A DNA stretch of 64,000 nt from Hymenobacter sp. BT18 (GCF_012273015.1 NZ_CP050954.1:3636001-3700000), one strand, 5' to 3'; positions 51,312 through 60,477 are shown, numbered from the stretch's first letter. Numbers and translations are program-made. Notes: generated from the sequence alone by a model not told the origin.

Positions 51312-51809
51312 ATGTATCAACACGACACCCAGATTCGCGTACGCTATGCCGAAACTGACCAGATGGGCTACGTCTATCATGGCAACTACGCGGCGTACTT
51401 CGAAGTGGCCCGCACGGAGGCTTTCCGGCAGCTGGGCATCCGCTACAAGGATATGGAAGCCGACGGCGTGGGCATGCCGGTAGGGGAGCTGCGTACCCGC
51501 TTCCGCCGCCCGGCCCGGTACGACGACCTGCTCACGGTGCGCCTGCTCCTGAAGCAGCCGGCCGAAGGCTCCCGCGTGCTGTTCGAGTACGAAATCTACA
51601 ATGAGGCGCAGGAACTGCTTACCGAAGGCCACACGCTAATGGTCTTTGTAAATGCTGCTACCGGCCGCCCCGTGCCCATGCCCGCCGATATTCAGGCCAA
51701 GCTGGTGCCCTACTTTCAGGAAGACGAGCTTACCAGCCCGCTTACGCCCCCGGCCAAGCCCTCCGAGGCGCCTGCCCCGGCGGCTTTTCCCAAGAAAAGC
51801 GGGGAATAA
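51312..51809 (+). CDS. Hotdog-fold acyl-CoA thioesterase (YbgC-like)
   Basis: A 165-residue 4-hydroxybenzoyl-CoA thioesterase family protein. VRYAETDQMGYVYHGNYAAYFEVART carries the catalytic Asp and the H-x-N/A helix typical of YbgC/FadM types. The C-terminal ~30 residues are Pro/Ala-rich and probably disordered. It is read in the same direction as mltG and 16 bases after the AT-rich orphan. Substrate chain length is unknown. Confidence 0.92.
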   Translation: MYQHDTQIRVRYAETDQMGYVYHGNYAAYFEVARTEAFRQLGIRYKDMEADGVGMPVGELRTRFRRPARYDDLLTVRLLLKQPAEGSRVLFEYEIYNEAQELLTEGHTLMVFVNAATGRPVPMPADIQAKLVPYFQEDELTSPLTPPAKPSEAPAPAAFPKKSGE

Positions 51810-51839
51810 CCGCTCCGCCATTTCCTTCGCCGCTACCAG

Positions 51840-52823
51840 ATGTTGATGCGCTTACCTCGTCGCTATAGGGTGTCCGATGTACGCCGGAACCGCCCCTACC
51901 GCCGCCTGATGGTGTGGCTGAAGCGGCTGCGCTTCAACCGCGGCCAGGCCTCGGTGTACGACGTGGTCGACCACATGATTCAGGAATTGAAGCTGGACAG
52001 CGTAACCAAGCGCGCGTCCTACATGGCCTTCAACTTTACCATTGCCATCTTCCCCACCATCATCTTTCTCTTTACCCTGATTCCGTACATCCCGGTTCCG
52101 AACCTGAACCTGGACATCCTGCAGTTTCTCTCCGACCTCATTCCGCAGGGCATGTACGTAGTCATTGCCGATACCATCGAGGACATCGTCAACATTCCGC
52201 ATGGGGGGTTGCTGTCCTTTGGTTTCGGCACGGCGCTGGTGCTCAGCTCCAACGGCATCATGGCCCTGCTCGATGCCTTCGACAAGAAGTACCACACCTT
52301 CAAGCGCCGCACCTACCTGCGCAAGCGCGTCATTGCTACCCTGCTCACCGTAGTGTTGGCCATGGTGCTGATTGTGGCCATTGCGGGTATCTTCTTCGGT
52401 ACGTATATCATTGATACCCTGGTGTTCTACGAAATCGTGCCCGAACGCCTGACGGCCCTGCTGACGACCTTGCTGCGCTACGGCTCAGTGGTGGGGTTGT
52501 TTCTGTTCACTACCTGCCTGATTTACTACTACGTGCCGGCCGTGCAGGACCGGTGGCCCTTTCTGTCGGCGGGGGCGGTGGTGGCTACGCTGCTTATCTT
52601 TCTGGTGTCCTTTCTGTTTATTCTCTACATCAAGATTTTCGACTCCTACAACCATTTCTACGGCTCCATTGGGGCGCTGGTGGGGTTCATGGTCTGGCTG
52701 GATTTCGTGTGCATGACTTTGATTGTGGGATTTGAAGTGAATGTGAGCATCGATGCCGTAACCGGGCGGCTGAAACGCTATGTAGTTCGCACTGAGTCAG
52801 TAGGCCCGCCCACGTCAGCCTGA
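51840..52823 (+). CDS. YihY/virulence factor BrkB family membrane protein
   Basis: A 327-residue polytopic inner-membrane protein with about six helices. YMAFNFTIAIFPTIIFLFTL, LLSFGFGTALVLSSNGIMALLDAFD and the late FYGSIGALVGFMVWLDFVCMTLIVGFEVN are typical of the family, once mis-named RNase BN. The true function is unclear; export roles have been suggested. The start MLMRLPRRYRVSD may begin at either of the first two methionines. A cluster of tRNA genes follows. Confidence 0.9.
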   Translation: MLMRLPRRYRVSDVRRNRPYRRLMVWLKRLRFNRGQASVYDVVDHMIQELKLDSVTKRASYMAFNFTIAIFPTIIFLFTLIPYIPVPNLNLDILQFLSDLIPQGMYVVIADTIEDIVNIPHGGLLSFGFGTALVLSSNGIMALLDAFDKKYHTFKRRTYLRKRVIATLLTVVLAMVLIVAIAGIFFGTYIIDTLVFYEIVPERLTALLTTLLRYGSVVGLFLFTTCLIYYYVPAVQDRWPFLSAGAVVATLLIFLVSFLFILYIKIFDSYNHFYGSIGALVGFMVWLDFVCMTLIVGFEVNVSIDAVTGRLKRYVVRTESVGPPTSA

Positions 52824-52846
52824 GCGAAAAAAAATGCGTGGCGCGC

Positions 52847-52877
52847 TTGCGCTAAGGGCTGGGAGCAGCTACTTTTG
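52847..52877 (+). promoter_or_regulatory. Promoter for the tRNA-Ser genes (TTG-N20-TACTTTTG)
   Basis: TTG at 52847-52849 and TACTTTTG at 52870-52877 match the Bacteroidota -33/-7 consensus with 20-base spacing, 28 bases before the first tRNA. Confidence 0.7.
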
Positions 52878-52905
52878 TCGTCCCAAACCACTCCATTTGG
52901 GCCTT

Positions 52906-52992
52906 AGAGAGGTGGCAGAGTGGTCGAATGCGACGGATTCGAAATCCGTTATACCTGCAAGGGTATCGGGGGTTCGAATCCCCCCCTCTCTG
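52906..52992 (+). tRNA. tRNA-Ser (anticodon CGA)
   Basis: An 87-base class II tRNA with a long variable arm. Acceptor arms are AGAGAGG and CCTCTCT with discriminator G. The anticodon loop is TTCGAAA on a five-base stem (ACGGA/TCCGT), giving CGA for UCG codons. The T-stem GGGGG/CCCCC encloses TTCGAAT. CCA is not encoded. Confidence 0.96.
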
Positions 52993-53048
52993 CTAAGGGC
53001 TTTTTTCCGCGGAAAAGTCTTTTTCTAGTGTACTTGCGCGGGCTACTC

Positions 53049-53133
53049 AGAGAAGTGGCAGAGTGGTCGATTGCGGCGGTCTTGAAAACCGTTGAGGGTT
53101 AAACCTCCGGGGGTTCGAATCCCTCCTTCTCTG
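53049..53133 (+). tRNA. tRNA-Ser (anticodon TGA)
   Basis: An 85-base class II tRNA 56 bases after the first. Acceptor arms are AGAGAAG and CTTCTCT, discriminator G. The anticodon loop CTTGAAA gives TGA for UCA codons. The long variable arm and the T-loop TTCGAAT are present; one G-T pair occurs in the T-stem. CCA is not encoded. Both genes share the GTGGCAGAGTGGTCGA D-arm region. Confidence 0.96.
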
Positions 53134-53154
53134 CAACTGAGTATCATAGAGCAG

Positions 53155-53187
53155 CCCCCTTCCGGCAACGGCAAGGGGGTTTCTTTT
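53155..53187 (+). terminator. Terminator after the tRNA pair
   Basis: CCCCCTT...AAGGGGG stem with inner CCG/CGG pairs and GCAA-type loop, followed by TTTCTTTTT. Confidence 0.85.
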
Positions 53188-53425
53188 TGATCTTTTCCGA
53201 AGGCAATCCACTAGGCAGGAAAAGAAAAAAAGCAAGAGCTGCCCCAGGCGTTTAGGGCGTTTTAGCGTTGCTGCTCTGTCCAGCAAGGGGAGGGGGAGGC
53301 CTCATGTCAGATGCCTCGTTGGGGCTAGCCGAAGGTAGCTCGACCAAACAGCACCGGAACTGCTGCGTACTACCAGAGGCACCCAGTAGTAACCACCACC
53401 TTCCTTCACCTGACCCTTCCTGCTT

Positions 53426-54103
53426 ATGTGCGGCCGCTATACATTCACTGCTCCTGCTCCTGTAGTTGAGGCACGCTTCGAAGCCACTATGCCGGCCGAT
53501 GCGGCCCCAACGTTCAACGCGGCGCCTTCCCAGCGCCTGCCCATTATCACCAACGTCGAGCCCGGCAAAGTGCAGCTCTTTCAGTGGGGCTTGTTGCCGG
53601 CCTGGGTGAAAGATGCGCAGAAAGCCAACAAACCCATAAACGCCCGCGCCGAGACTTTAACCGAAAAACCCTCTTTTCGCCAGCTGCTGCAGCGTCGCCG
53701 CTGCCTGGTGCTAGCCGATAGTTTCTACGAGTGGGAGCGACCAGCCGCGGGTAGCAAAGGCCCCAAGATTCCCCACCGCATTATGCTGCGCAGTGAACAG
53801 CCTTTTGCCCTGGCCGGGCTCTGGGATGAGTGGGTAAACCGAGAAACGGGAGAAGTACACCCTACATTCACCATCATCACCACGGAGCCAAATGAATTGA
53901 TGACGGGTATACACGACCGGATGCCGGTGATTCTGCCGGGCCGGGAAGCCGAGCTGCAGTGGCTGGATGACGGCGGGGCGGCCAAAACCCAGCTGCTGCG
54001 GCCCTACCATGCGCTGGACATGAAGCAATACACCGTGGGAAGCCAGGTGAACTCGCCGGGAAACAACGACAGCGCCTGCGCCGCCCCGTTTACCTGGAGC
54101 TAG
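53426..54103 (+). CDS. SOS response-associated peptidase, SRAP/YedK (HMCES-like)
   Basis: A 225-residue protein that forms a covalent link with abasic sites in single-stranded DNA. The catalytic Cys2 follows the initiator Met (MCGRYTFTAPA). Other active-site pieces are NARAET, the Glu in DSFYEWE, and the His in TGIHDRMPVILP. Length is normal. It stands alone after the tRNA cluster. A protective role against abasic sites is established for the family, not shown here. Confidence 0.95.
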   Translation: MCGRYTFTAPAPVVEARFEATMPADAAPTFNAAPSQRLPIITNVEPGKVQLFQWGLLPAWVKDAQKANKPINARAETLTEKPSFRQLLQRRRCLVLADSFYEWERPAAGSKGPKIPHRIMLRSEQPFALAGLWDEWVNRETGEVHPTFTIITTEPNELMTGIHDRMPVILPGREAELQWLDDGGAAKTQLLRPYHALDMKQYTVGSQVNSPGNNDSACAAPFTWS

Positions 54104-54222
54104 GCAAGTCCTGGTTCCTGCAGGCGCACAGGTTTGGTGGTTGGGCTTTTAAGCACTCCGCATCGAATCTTTTTAATCCGGCGGCGGTTGGTTTCTTCGC
54201 TAAGAAATGGCTTACGTTACTG

Positions 54223-54251
54223 TTGAGCTTAAGAAAAAGGCTGTACTTTCG
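54223..54251 (+). promoter_or_regulatory. Candidate promoter (TTG-N18-TACTTTCG) for the gene at 54288
   Basis: TTG at 54223-54225 and TACTTTCG at 54244-54251; one base differs from TAnnTTTG. The ATG is 36 bases further. Confidence 0.45.
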
Positions 54252-54287
54252 TAAGCGCAACCGTACAGTTCGCTACCTCCACCGTCT

Positions 54288-54647
54288 ATGACTGAGCTGC
54301 TATTTGATGTCAACCTGCAACAGCTGCCGGAGGAATATCTTGCGGGCGCCTGGCGGGTAGCAGATCGGGTACTGAACCGTACGGACCCCACGAGTACCTT
54401 GGCCCAGGTTACCCGCCTGCACCTGCTGCCGGGAGAGCTAAAGCTGGAAGCCACGCACGACGAGCAAGCCGGGTCGTGGTCGGTAGAGCGCGACGAGCTG
54501 CTGAAACGACCCTACCTGGAGATACAGCTGCAGCAGGAAACCACCCGGGCCCTGATTACTCGCCTGCGCCGCTCAGCTGATGGTTTGCACAGCCAGCTCA
54601 ACCTATACTTCCTCTCGGGCATGGAAGTGCAGCTCACTCAGCCCTAA
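54288..54647 (+). CDS. Small protein of unknown function before a PAS-only protein
   Basis: A 119-residue soluble protein with no signal peptide, cysteine pair or metal motif. It contains acidic, helix- and strand-mixed sequence: LLPGELKLEATHDEQAGSW, SVERDELLKRPYLEIQL and a C-terminal LNLYFLSGMEVQLTQP. I do not recognise the family. The next gene, with four PAS domains and no output domain, starts 27 bases after its stop, so the two are probably one operon. Function could be related to that sensor, but this is inference. Confidence 0.75.
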   Translation: MTELLFDVNLQQLPEEYLAGAWRVADRVLNRTDPTSTLAQVTRLHLLPGELKLEATHDEQAGSWSVERDELLKRPYLEIQLQQETTRALITRLRRSADGLHSQLNLYFLSGMEVQLTQP

Positions 54648-54674
54648 GCCCGCCCTGCTTTCTGCTTTCGTACC

Positions 54675-56306
54675 ATGTCTGACTTACCGGATTCTTCTCC
54701 TTATGACAACCTGCACGCGGCCATCGAAGCGGCAGGAATAGGCACCTGGGATTTCAACCCCCTTTCGGGCTCCTTGCGGTGGTCGGACCGGTGCAAGGAG
54801 CTGTTTGGACTGCCCGCCGACGCGCCAATTGACTACAGCGTGTTTCTGGCCGGGTTGCACCCCGATGACCGCGCCAAGACCGATGCCGTGGTGCAGCAGG
54901 CCCTGCAACCTACCGGCACGGGCGAATACGACATTGAGTACCGCACCATTGGCTTGCAAGATGGTAAGCTGCGCCGGGTGCGGGCCACCGGGCATGCCGT
55001 TTTCGATGAAGCGCGTACCCGCGCCGTCCGCTTTGTGGGTACCGTCATGGACGTGACGCAGCGCTACCAGCAGGCCCAGGATTACCAGGCTGTTATTGAG
55101 TACATCCCGCAGATGGTGTGGCTGACAGACCCTGCCGGCTACCACACCTTCTTCAACCAGCGCTGGACCGATTATACGGGCTACACCTTGGCCCAGAGCC
55201 AGGGCACCGAAATGTGGAACAACCTGCTCCACCCCGACGACCGTGCCCGGGCGCAGCAGGTGTGGGGCCGTAGCCTGCAAACGGGCGAAGACTACGAAAT
55301 AGAGTACCGTTTCAAAGGCGTTGATGGGGCCTACCGCTGGTTTTTGGGCTTGGCCAAGCCTATTCGGGACGAGCAGGGTGAAATTACCCGCTGGTTTGGC
55401 ACGTGCACCGACATTCACGATCAAAAGCTGGCCGAAGCTCAGCTACGCTCCAGCGAGGAGCGCTACCACATGGCCTCGCTGGCTACCAACGACGCTATCT
55501 GGGACTGGAACCTGCAAACCAACTCAGTAAGTTGGAACGACGCCATTTTCCGGCTCTACGGCTACACCCGGGCTGAGGTAGAAGCAACTTCCCAATGGTG
55601 GTACGAGCACATCCATCCCGCCGATGCCTCCCGCGTAGTAGATGGCATTCATCGGGTAATTGACAATGGCCACACGATGTGGCAGGATGAGTACCGCTAC
55701 CGCCGGGCCGATGGCTCCTACGCCTACGTGCACGACCGGGGCTACGTGTCGCATGGAGAAGATGGCCGCCCCATCCGCATGATTGGCGCTATGCAGGACG
55801 TGACCGAGCAGCGCCAGATCCAGCGCGCCCTGCGCGAACGGGATGAGGAGTTTGCCTCCCTGGCTGATAATATGGCCCAGCTGGCCTGGATGGCCAAGCC
55901 CGATGGCTACATCTATTGGTATAACCAGCAGTGGTACGACTACACGGGCACAACCCTGGCGGAAATGCAGGGCCAGGGCTGGAAGAAAGTACACCACCCC
56001 GACCACCTGGCCCGCGTGGCTGCAACCGTCGATGCGGCCTGGGACCTGGGAAAGGCTTGGGAGCTAACGTTTCCGCTACGGGGGCGCAACGGGGCGTACC
56101 GCTGGTTTCTGACGCGGGCCGTTCCTGTGCACAACGAGCAGGGCAAGCTGGTGCGCTGGCTGGGCACCAACACCGATGTAACCGAACAAAAGCAGCTGCA
56201 GGAGCAGCTGGAACGGGCCTACTCTGACTTGGAAGCCAAGATTGTCTTCCGCACCTTGGACCTGGAGCACCAGGTACAGGAGCTACGCCGCCGCCTTGGC
56301 GAATAG
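54675..56306 (+). CDS. Four-PAS-domain protein without kinase or output domain
   Basis: A 543-residue cytosolic protein. Four PAS/PAC units lie at about 12-132, 138-258, 268-388 and 392-512; units 2 and 4 contain near-identical WYxYTG and W(F/K)xxxHPDD/HPDH patterns (WTDYTGYTLAQSQG, WYDYTGTTLAEMQG). A short coiled coil (LERAYSDLEAKIVFRTLDLE) ends the protein. In histidine kinases such a coil leads into the HisKA domain, but here a TAG stops it and a terminator follows. It may therefore be a truncated kinase or a partner sensor acting through a separate protein. Confidence 0.9.
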   Translation: MSDLPDSSPYDNLHAAIEAAGIGTWDFNPLSGSLRWSDRCKELFGLPADAPIDYSVFLAGLHPDDRAKTDAVVQQALQPTGTGEYDIEYRTIGLQDGKLRRVRATGHAVFDEARTRAVRFVGTVMDVTQRYQQAQDYQAVIEYIPQMVWLTDPAGYHTFFNQRWTDYTGYTLAQSQGTEMWNNLLHPDDRARAQQVWGRSLQTGEDYEIEYRFKGVDGAYRWFLGLAKPIRDEQGEITRWFGTCTDIHDQKLAEAQLRSSEERYHMASLATNDAIWDWNLQTNSVSWNDAIFRLYGYTRAEVEATSQWWYEHIHPADASRVVDGIHRVIDNGHTMWQDEYRYRRADGSYAYVHDRGYVSHGEDGRPIRMIGAMQDVTEQRQIQRALRERDEEFASLADNMAQLAWMAKPDGYIYWYNQQWYDYTGTTLAEMQGQGWKKVHHPDHLARVAATVDAAWDLGKAWELTFPLRGRNGAYRWFLTRAVPVHNEQGKLVRWLGTNTDVTEQKQLQEQLERAYSDLEAKIVFRTLDLEHQVQELRRRLGE

Positions 56307-56321
56307 GCGACCAGCATAAAG

Positions 56322-56347
56322 AAGGCTCCTGAGCAGGAGCCTTTTTT
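56322..56347 (+). terminator. Terminator after the PAS-only gene
   Basis: AAGGCTCCT/AGGAGCCTT stem with GAGC loop and a run of six Ts. Confidence 0.9.
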
Positions 56348-56562
56348 ATACCTGGACGAGGCTGTGTGGACAGGTAGATGAAGGTACCTCATGTCGAATG
56401 CAGCGAAGCATGACAGCCTGGTGAGCTTACAGTCCACACGGTAGCAAAACGGCGGTTAAGCATGCTATGTAGTTGGCTCACATTAATATGTGATTGTACT
56501 ATGCGGGGAAGAGACGGAGCTTTGCAGAAGTAAATAGTCTACTCTGCTTCCTTCTGCTCGCT

Positions 56563-59500
56563 ATGAAATACACTGTACCCTTGCTGACGCTGCTCAGCAC
56601 CCTCGGTCTGGCCGGTTCGGCGGTAGGCCAGGGCACTCCCTTTAAAGCCCCCCGCCCAACGGTTGCCAGTCGGAACAAGCCCCAGGCCGTGGTGATTACG
56701 CCGGCCGTGCCGCAACTGGCCGCAACTAGCCCACGGCAGGCGGCCCGGCTGGAAACGCTGCCGCGCCCGGTAAGACGTGGCGGCCGCATCAGCGCTATTC
56801 AGGTGTCGCGGGCCCCGGAAACGGGGTTGCCGGTGTTCATTCAGGCCACCGGCACCAGGCGTCAGGGCGTGGCCTCTGCTAACCCCACCACGGCCAGCTT
56901 ACAGTTCCTACAAGAGCTGGGCAATGAAATGCGGGTGCAAAACCCACAACAGGAATTTGTGGTGCGCGGAGAGATGCGCGACGAGCTGGGCCAAACGCAC
57001 GTGCGCCTGCAGCAGCGCTGGCAGGGCATTCCGGTATATGGCAGTGAAGTGGTAGTGCATACTGATGCTACGGGCCAACCGCTGCTGCTCAGCGGGCGGT
57101 ACTTTGCGTCGCCTGGCCAACTCAGGAGCACCACGCCCAGTCTTTCGGCCAGCAGTGCCGCTGGCGCCGCGCTGGCCGCATTGCACACCAAAACCCGGGT
57201 AACGGGCCTTTCCGAAGCGGCCCGAAAGCTGCTGGACTACCAGGGGCCGGTTACGGAGTTGGTCGTCTACCATGCTACTCCGGCGGCCGCGCCGGTGCTG
57301 GCTTGGCACGTTACGTCCCGGCCTTCGTTTCGGGAGAAGTGGGAGTCCTTCGTGGATGCGGGCTCGGGCCGGGTGCTGGAGCAGTACGAGTCGTCGTGCG
57401 CAGCGGATGGCCCCCGCACGGCCAAAGCCCAGGACCTGAACGGCGTGACGCGCACCATCAACACCTACCAGTGGGGCAACGGCTTTTACCTGCTTGATGG
57501 GGCCCAGCCGATGTTTAACCTGGCCAAGTCGGCCATGCCCGACGACCCGGCTGGGGCCCTGCTCACGCTGGATGCCAACAACTCGGCCCCGGCCAAGCTC
57601 AACCTCACCCACGTAGCCAACAACAACAACGCGTGGAGCCTGAAGGCGGCGGTATCGGCGCACTACAACGCCAGCGTGGCCTACAACTATTACCGCAACA
57701 CCCACGGCCGCAACGCCATTGATGGCAACGGCGGCACCATCCTGTCCATCGTGCGCCTGGCCGAGGAAGATGGTACCGGGATGGACAATGCCTTCTGGAA
57801 CGGTAAGCTCATTGCCTACGGAGAAGGTAACGTCGGCTTCAAAAGCCTCTCGGGCGGCCTCGATGTGGCGGGGCACGAAATGACTCACGGCGTGGTGCAA
57901 AGCACGGCCAACCTGGAGTACAAAGGCCAGAGCGGGGCGCTGAACGAAAGCATGGCCGACGTATTTGGGGCCATGATGGACCGCGACGACTGGACGATAG
58001 GAGAGGACGTGGTGCTGAAAACGGCTTTCCCGAGCGGGGCGCTTCGCTCCCTTCAGGACCCCCACAACGGCGGCAGCAACCTGAACAGCCGCGGCTACCA
58101 GCCGCGCACCATGGCCGAGCTGTACACCGGCACCGAAGACAATGGCGGCGTGCACATCAACAGCGGCATTCCCAACTGGGCCTTTTACAAGTTTGCCACG
58201 GCCATCGGCCGCGACCACGCCGAGAAAGTGTGGTACCGCGCCCTCAACGTCTACCTCACCCGCTCTTCGCAGTTCCTGGATTTGCGTCTGGGGGTCATTC
58301 AGGCCGCCACCGACCTGTACGGGGCCTCCTCTGCCGAAGTAACGGCGGCCAAAACCGCGTTTGACGCGGTGGGCATCACCAATGGCCAGCCCACCAATAC
58401 CACCAAAGACCAGCCCACCAACCCCGGCCAGGACTTCATTCTGCTCTACAACACCGACGCCAACGTGCAGGGCACCCTGTACCTGTCGAAAACCGACGCC
58501 AGTGCTTTCCAGCGCTTGTCCAACACGGCAGTACTTTCGCGCCCGAGCATCAACGACAAAGGCACGGTAGCCGTGTTCGTGGATGGGGACCACAAGCTCC
58601 GGGCCCTGCAGCTGGGCAGCACCGTCAGCGAATCGGTGGTGCAGAACGACCCGATCTGGCACAACGTGGCCATTTCCAAGGACGGCACCAAGCTGGCCGC
58701 CGTGACCACCGACCAGGATACGTCCATCTACGTCTTCGATCTGGCGAAGAGCAAGGTAGCGCGCTTCATGCTGTACAACCCCACTAACTCCAGCGGGGTG
58801 AAGGGCACCGGTGTACGCTACGCCGATGCCCTGGAGTGGGACTTTTCGGGCCAGTTTCTGGTCTACGACTCCTACAACGTAATTCCGAATGCCTCCGGGA
58901 CAGACATTGACTTCTGGGATATTGGCTTTCTGCACGTGTGGGACAACAGCAAGAAAACCTGGGGCACGGGGCAGATTGAAAAGCTGGTGCAGAACCTGCC
59001 CGAAGGCCTGAGCATTGGCAACCCGGTGCTGTCGAAAAACTCGCCCTACATCATGGCTTTTGATATGCTGGATGCCGACGGGGGCAGTACGCCTTTCTCC
59101 ATTATGGCTCTGAACCTGGAAACGGGTGAGGGCAGCACCATCTACTCCGAAAGTGGAGTAGCCGGCACGCCCTGCTTTAGTAAGCTCGACGATAAGCTCC
59201 TGTTCACGGCTATGTCGTCGGAAGGCAACGAAATCCTGGCCTTTGCTCCTTTGACTAGTACCAAGGTGAATGTGAGCGGTACCCCGGTGGGCTTAGTAGA
59301 CAAAGCCAAGTGGGGCGTATGGTTTGCGCAGGGCTCCCGGGTGCTGGCCAACCGCGACGAAGCCGCTATGCTGCCGGGCCTCGCGGCCTACCCTAACCCC
59401 ACCCACGACGAACTGACCATCCAAACTGAGGCGGCGGCCACGGCTACCCTCTACGATTTGCTGGGCCGCGCCGTGCGCACCACCGCGGTGGGGCCGGGGC

Positions 59501-59601
59501 GGCGGGCCGTGGTGAGCCTGCAGGGGCTGGCCGCCGGTACCTACGTACTGCGGGCCACCGATGGCAAGCGCACCGCGACGCGCATGGTGGTAAAGCAATA
59601 G
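56563..59601 (+). CDS. Secreted M4 (thermolysin-like) metallopeptidase with T9SS tail
   Basis: Start ATG at 56563 (MKYTVPLLTLLSTLGLAGSA) gives 1012 residues with a signal peptide; an earlier in-frame ATG lacks one. An FTP/PepSY-type propeptide covers about 90-290. The M4 domain follows: zinc site H438EMTH442 with the second Glu at 462 (spacing 24, as in thermolysin) and a catalytic His531 in HINSGIPNW. From ~630 to 930 there are beta-propeller-like repeats (WHNVAISKDGTKLAAV, KLDDKLLFTAMSSEGNE). The last ~80 residues are a T9SS sorting domain (AAYPNPTHDELTI ... GTYVLRATDGKR). Probably secreted and self-activated. Confidence 0.93.
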   Translation: MKYTVPLLTLLSTLGLAGSAVGQGTPFKAPRPTVASRNKPQAVVITPAVPQLAATSPRQAARLETLPRPVRRGGRISAIQVSRAPETGLPVFIQATGTRRQGVASANPTTASLQFLQELGNEMRVQNPQQEFVVRGEMRDELGQTHVRLQQRWQGIPVYGSEVVVHTDATGQPLLLSGRYFASPGQLRSTTPSLSASSAAGAALAALHTKTRVTGLSEAARKLLDYQGPVTELVVYHATPAAAPVLAWHVTSRPSFREKWESFVDAGSGRVLEQYESSCAADGPRTAKAQDLNGVTRTINTYQWGNGFYLLDGAQPMFNLAKSAMPDDPAGALLTLDANNSAPAKLNLTHVANNNNAWSLKAAVSAHYNASVAYNYYRNTHGRNAIDGNGGTILSIVRLAEEDGTGMDNAFWNGKLIAYGEGNVGFKSLSGGLDVAGHEMTHGVVQSTANLEYKGQSGALNESMADVFGAMMDRDDWTIGEDVVLKTAFPSGALRSLQDPHNGGSNLNSRGYQPRTMAELYTGTEDNGGVHINSGIPNWAFYKFATAIGRDHAEKVWYRALNVYLTRSSQFLDLRLGVIQAATDLYGASSAEVTAAKTAFDAVGITNGQPTNTTKDQPTNPGQDFILLYNTDANVQGTLYLSKTDASAFQRLSNTAVLSRPSINDKGTVAVFVDGDHKLRALQLGSTVSESVVQNDPIWHNVAISKDGTKLAAVTTDQDTSIYVFDLAKSKVARFMLYNPTNSSGVKGTGVRYADALEWDFSGQFLVYDSYNVIPNASGTDIDFWDIGFLHVWDNSKKTWGTGQIEKLVQNLPEGLSIGNPVLSKNSPYIMAFDMLDADGGSTPFSIMALNLETGEGSTIYSESGVAGTPCFSKLDDKLLFTAMSSEGNEILAFAPLTSTKVNVSGTPVGLVDKAKWGVWFAQGSRVLANRDEAAMLPGLAAYPNPTHDELTIQTEAAATATLYDLLGRAVRTTAVGPGRRAVVSLQGLAAGTYVLRATDGKRTATRMVVKQ

Positions 59602-59626
59602 TCTGATCAGCCTCTACGGGCACAAC

Positions 59627-59672
59627 AAAGCCAACGAGCCGGGCAGCAGAAGCTACCCGGCTCGTTGGCTTT
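59627..59672. terminator. Bidirectional terminator after the M4 peptidase
   Basis: Perfect 17-base arms AAAGCCAACGAGCCGGG/CCCGGCTCGTTGGCTTT around a 12-base loop; it serves the converging TVP38 gene as well. Confidence 0.9.
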
Positions 59673-59685
59673 TAGATGAGCTTGA

Positions 59686-60477
59686 CTACTTGCGCAGGGG
59701 CGTATGCTGCGGCAGCGGGCCGGCGTCCTTCGGGCGTCCATCGGCGGGCTTTTGTGCCGTGGCCGGGTGGCGGCGCTTGTCCCAGAACACGTAGGCGCCA
59801 AAAAGCAGCAGGCTGATACCCGAAACCCATAACAGCCCTGATTTCAGCCGCCCGGTGTCTTCGCCCAGGTATGCCAGCAGCCCAATAAGCGGCAGAATGC
59901 CTACCGCCGTAGCCGAAATAAACTTGAGGTAGCCCAGGCGGCCCAGGCCGGCCACAAAGCTGATGGCATCGTTGGAAATAACGGGCGTGAGGCGGGCAAT
60001 AAACACGGCCCCAATGCCGTAGCGCCCTACCTGCTCTTCCACCTTCTGCTCGTTTTTCCGGCCCAGGATTTTGGCTACAAAGGCCCCGCCCAGCATCCGG
60101 CCGAGGAAGTAACCCACGGAGGAGGCCGTAAGCACCGACACCCAGGCCAGCAACGACCCCCACCACGGGCCGTAAGCCAGAATAGCTACCAGAATCAGCA
60201 GCACATTGTTGATGACGACCAGAAACATCTGGGCCACCATAGCCACCACCACCAGCACCGGCCCCCAAAACCCGAACTGCTTTACCCAGGCCGCAATACG
60301 GGGCTTGTCGCCGCTGGTAAGCGTGCGGAAGGCTTCCAACACACCGTCGTGGAAGGCAGGCCAGAGGAAATAGCAGCCTACCAAAGCGGCTACAATGCCT
60401 AGGGAAACGTACAGCGGCAGCCGGCTGGAGGAGGCCTGTTCGTGGGGAGAAATTGGTGCGGATTCAGTGGTAGCCAT
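59686..60477 (-). CDS. TVP38/TMEM64 (DedA-like VTT) membrane protein
   Basis: Start ATG at 60477 (MATTESAPISPHEQASSSRL) gives 263 residues. It has about six helices. The VTT-domain core is recognisable: NNVLLILVAILAYGPWWGSLLAWVSVLTASSVGYFLGR, then RYGIGAVFIARLTPVISNDAISFVAGLGRLGYLKF and the re-entrant GILPLIGLLAYLG. Family members are linked to membrane homeostasis and lipid scrambling, and to undecaprenyl-phosphate cycling in some bacteria. The C-terminus is Lys/Pro-rich and cytosolic. Confidence 0.88.
   Translation of the reverse strand: MATTESAPISPHEQASSSRLPLYVSLGIVAALVGCYFLWPAFHDGVLEAFRTLTSGDKPRIAAWVKQFGFWGPVLVVVAMVAQMFLVVINNVLLILVAILAYGPWWGSLLAWVSVLTASSVGYFLGRMLGGAFVAKILGRKNEQKVEEQVGRYGIGAVFIARLTPVISNDAISFVAGLGRLGYLKFISATAVGILPLIGLLAYLGEDTGRLKSGLLWVSGISLLLFGAYVFWDKRRHPATAQKPADGRPKDAGPLPQHTPLRK

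Noticed and set aside
56386..56412. A GCAGCGAAGCATGACAG string resembling one repeat arm
   Set aside because: Only about half of an arm is similar and no complementary partner is near, so I could not separate it from chance.
56908..58935. A 675-codon open frame antisense to the M4 peptidase
   Set aside because: Same reasoning: it is a codon-bias shadow, and the sense strand has intact zinc and catalytic motifs.
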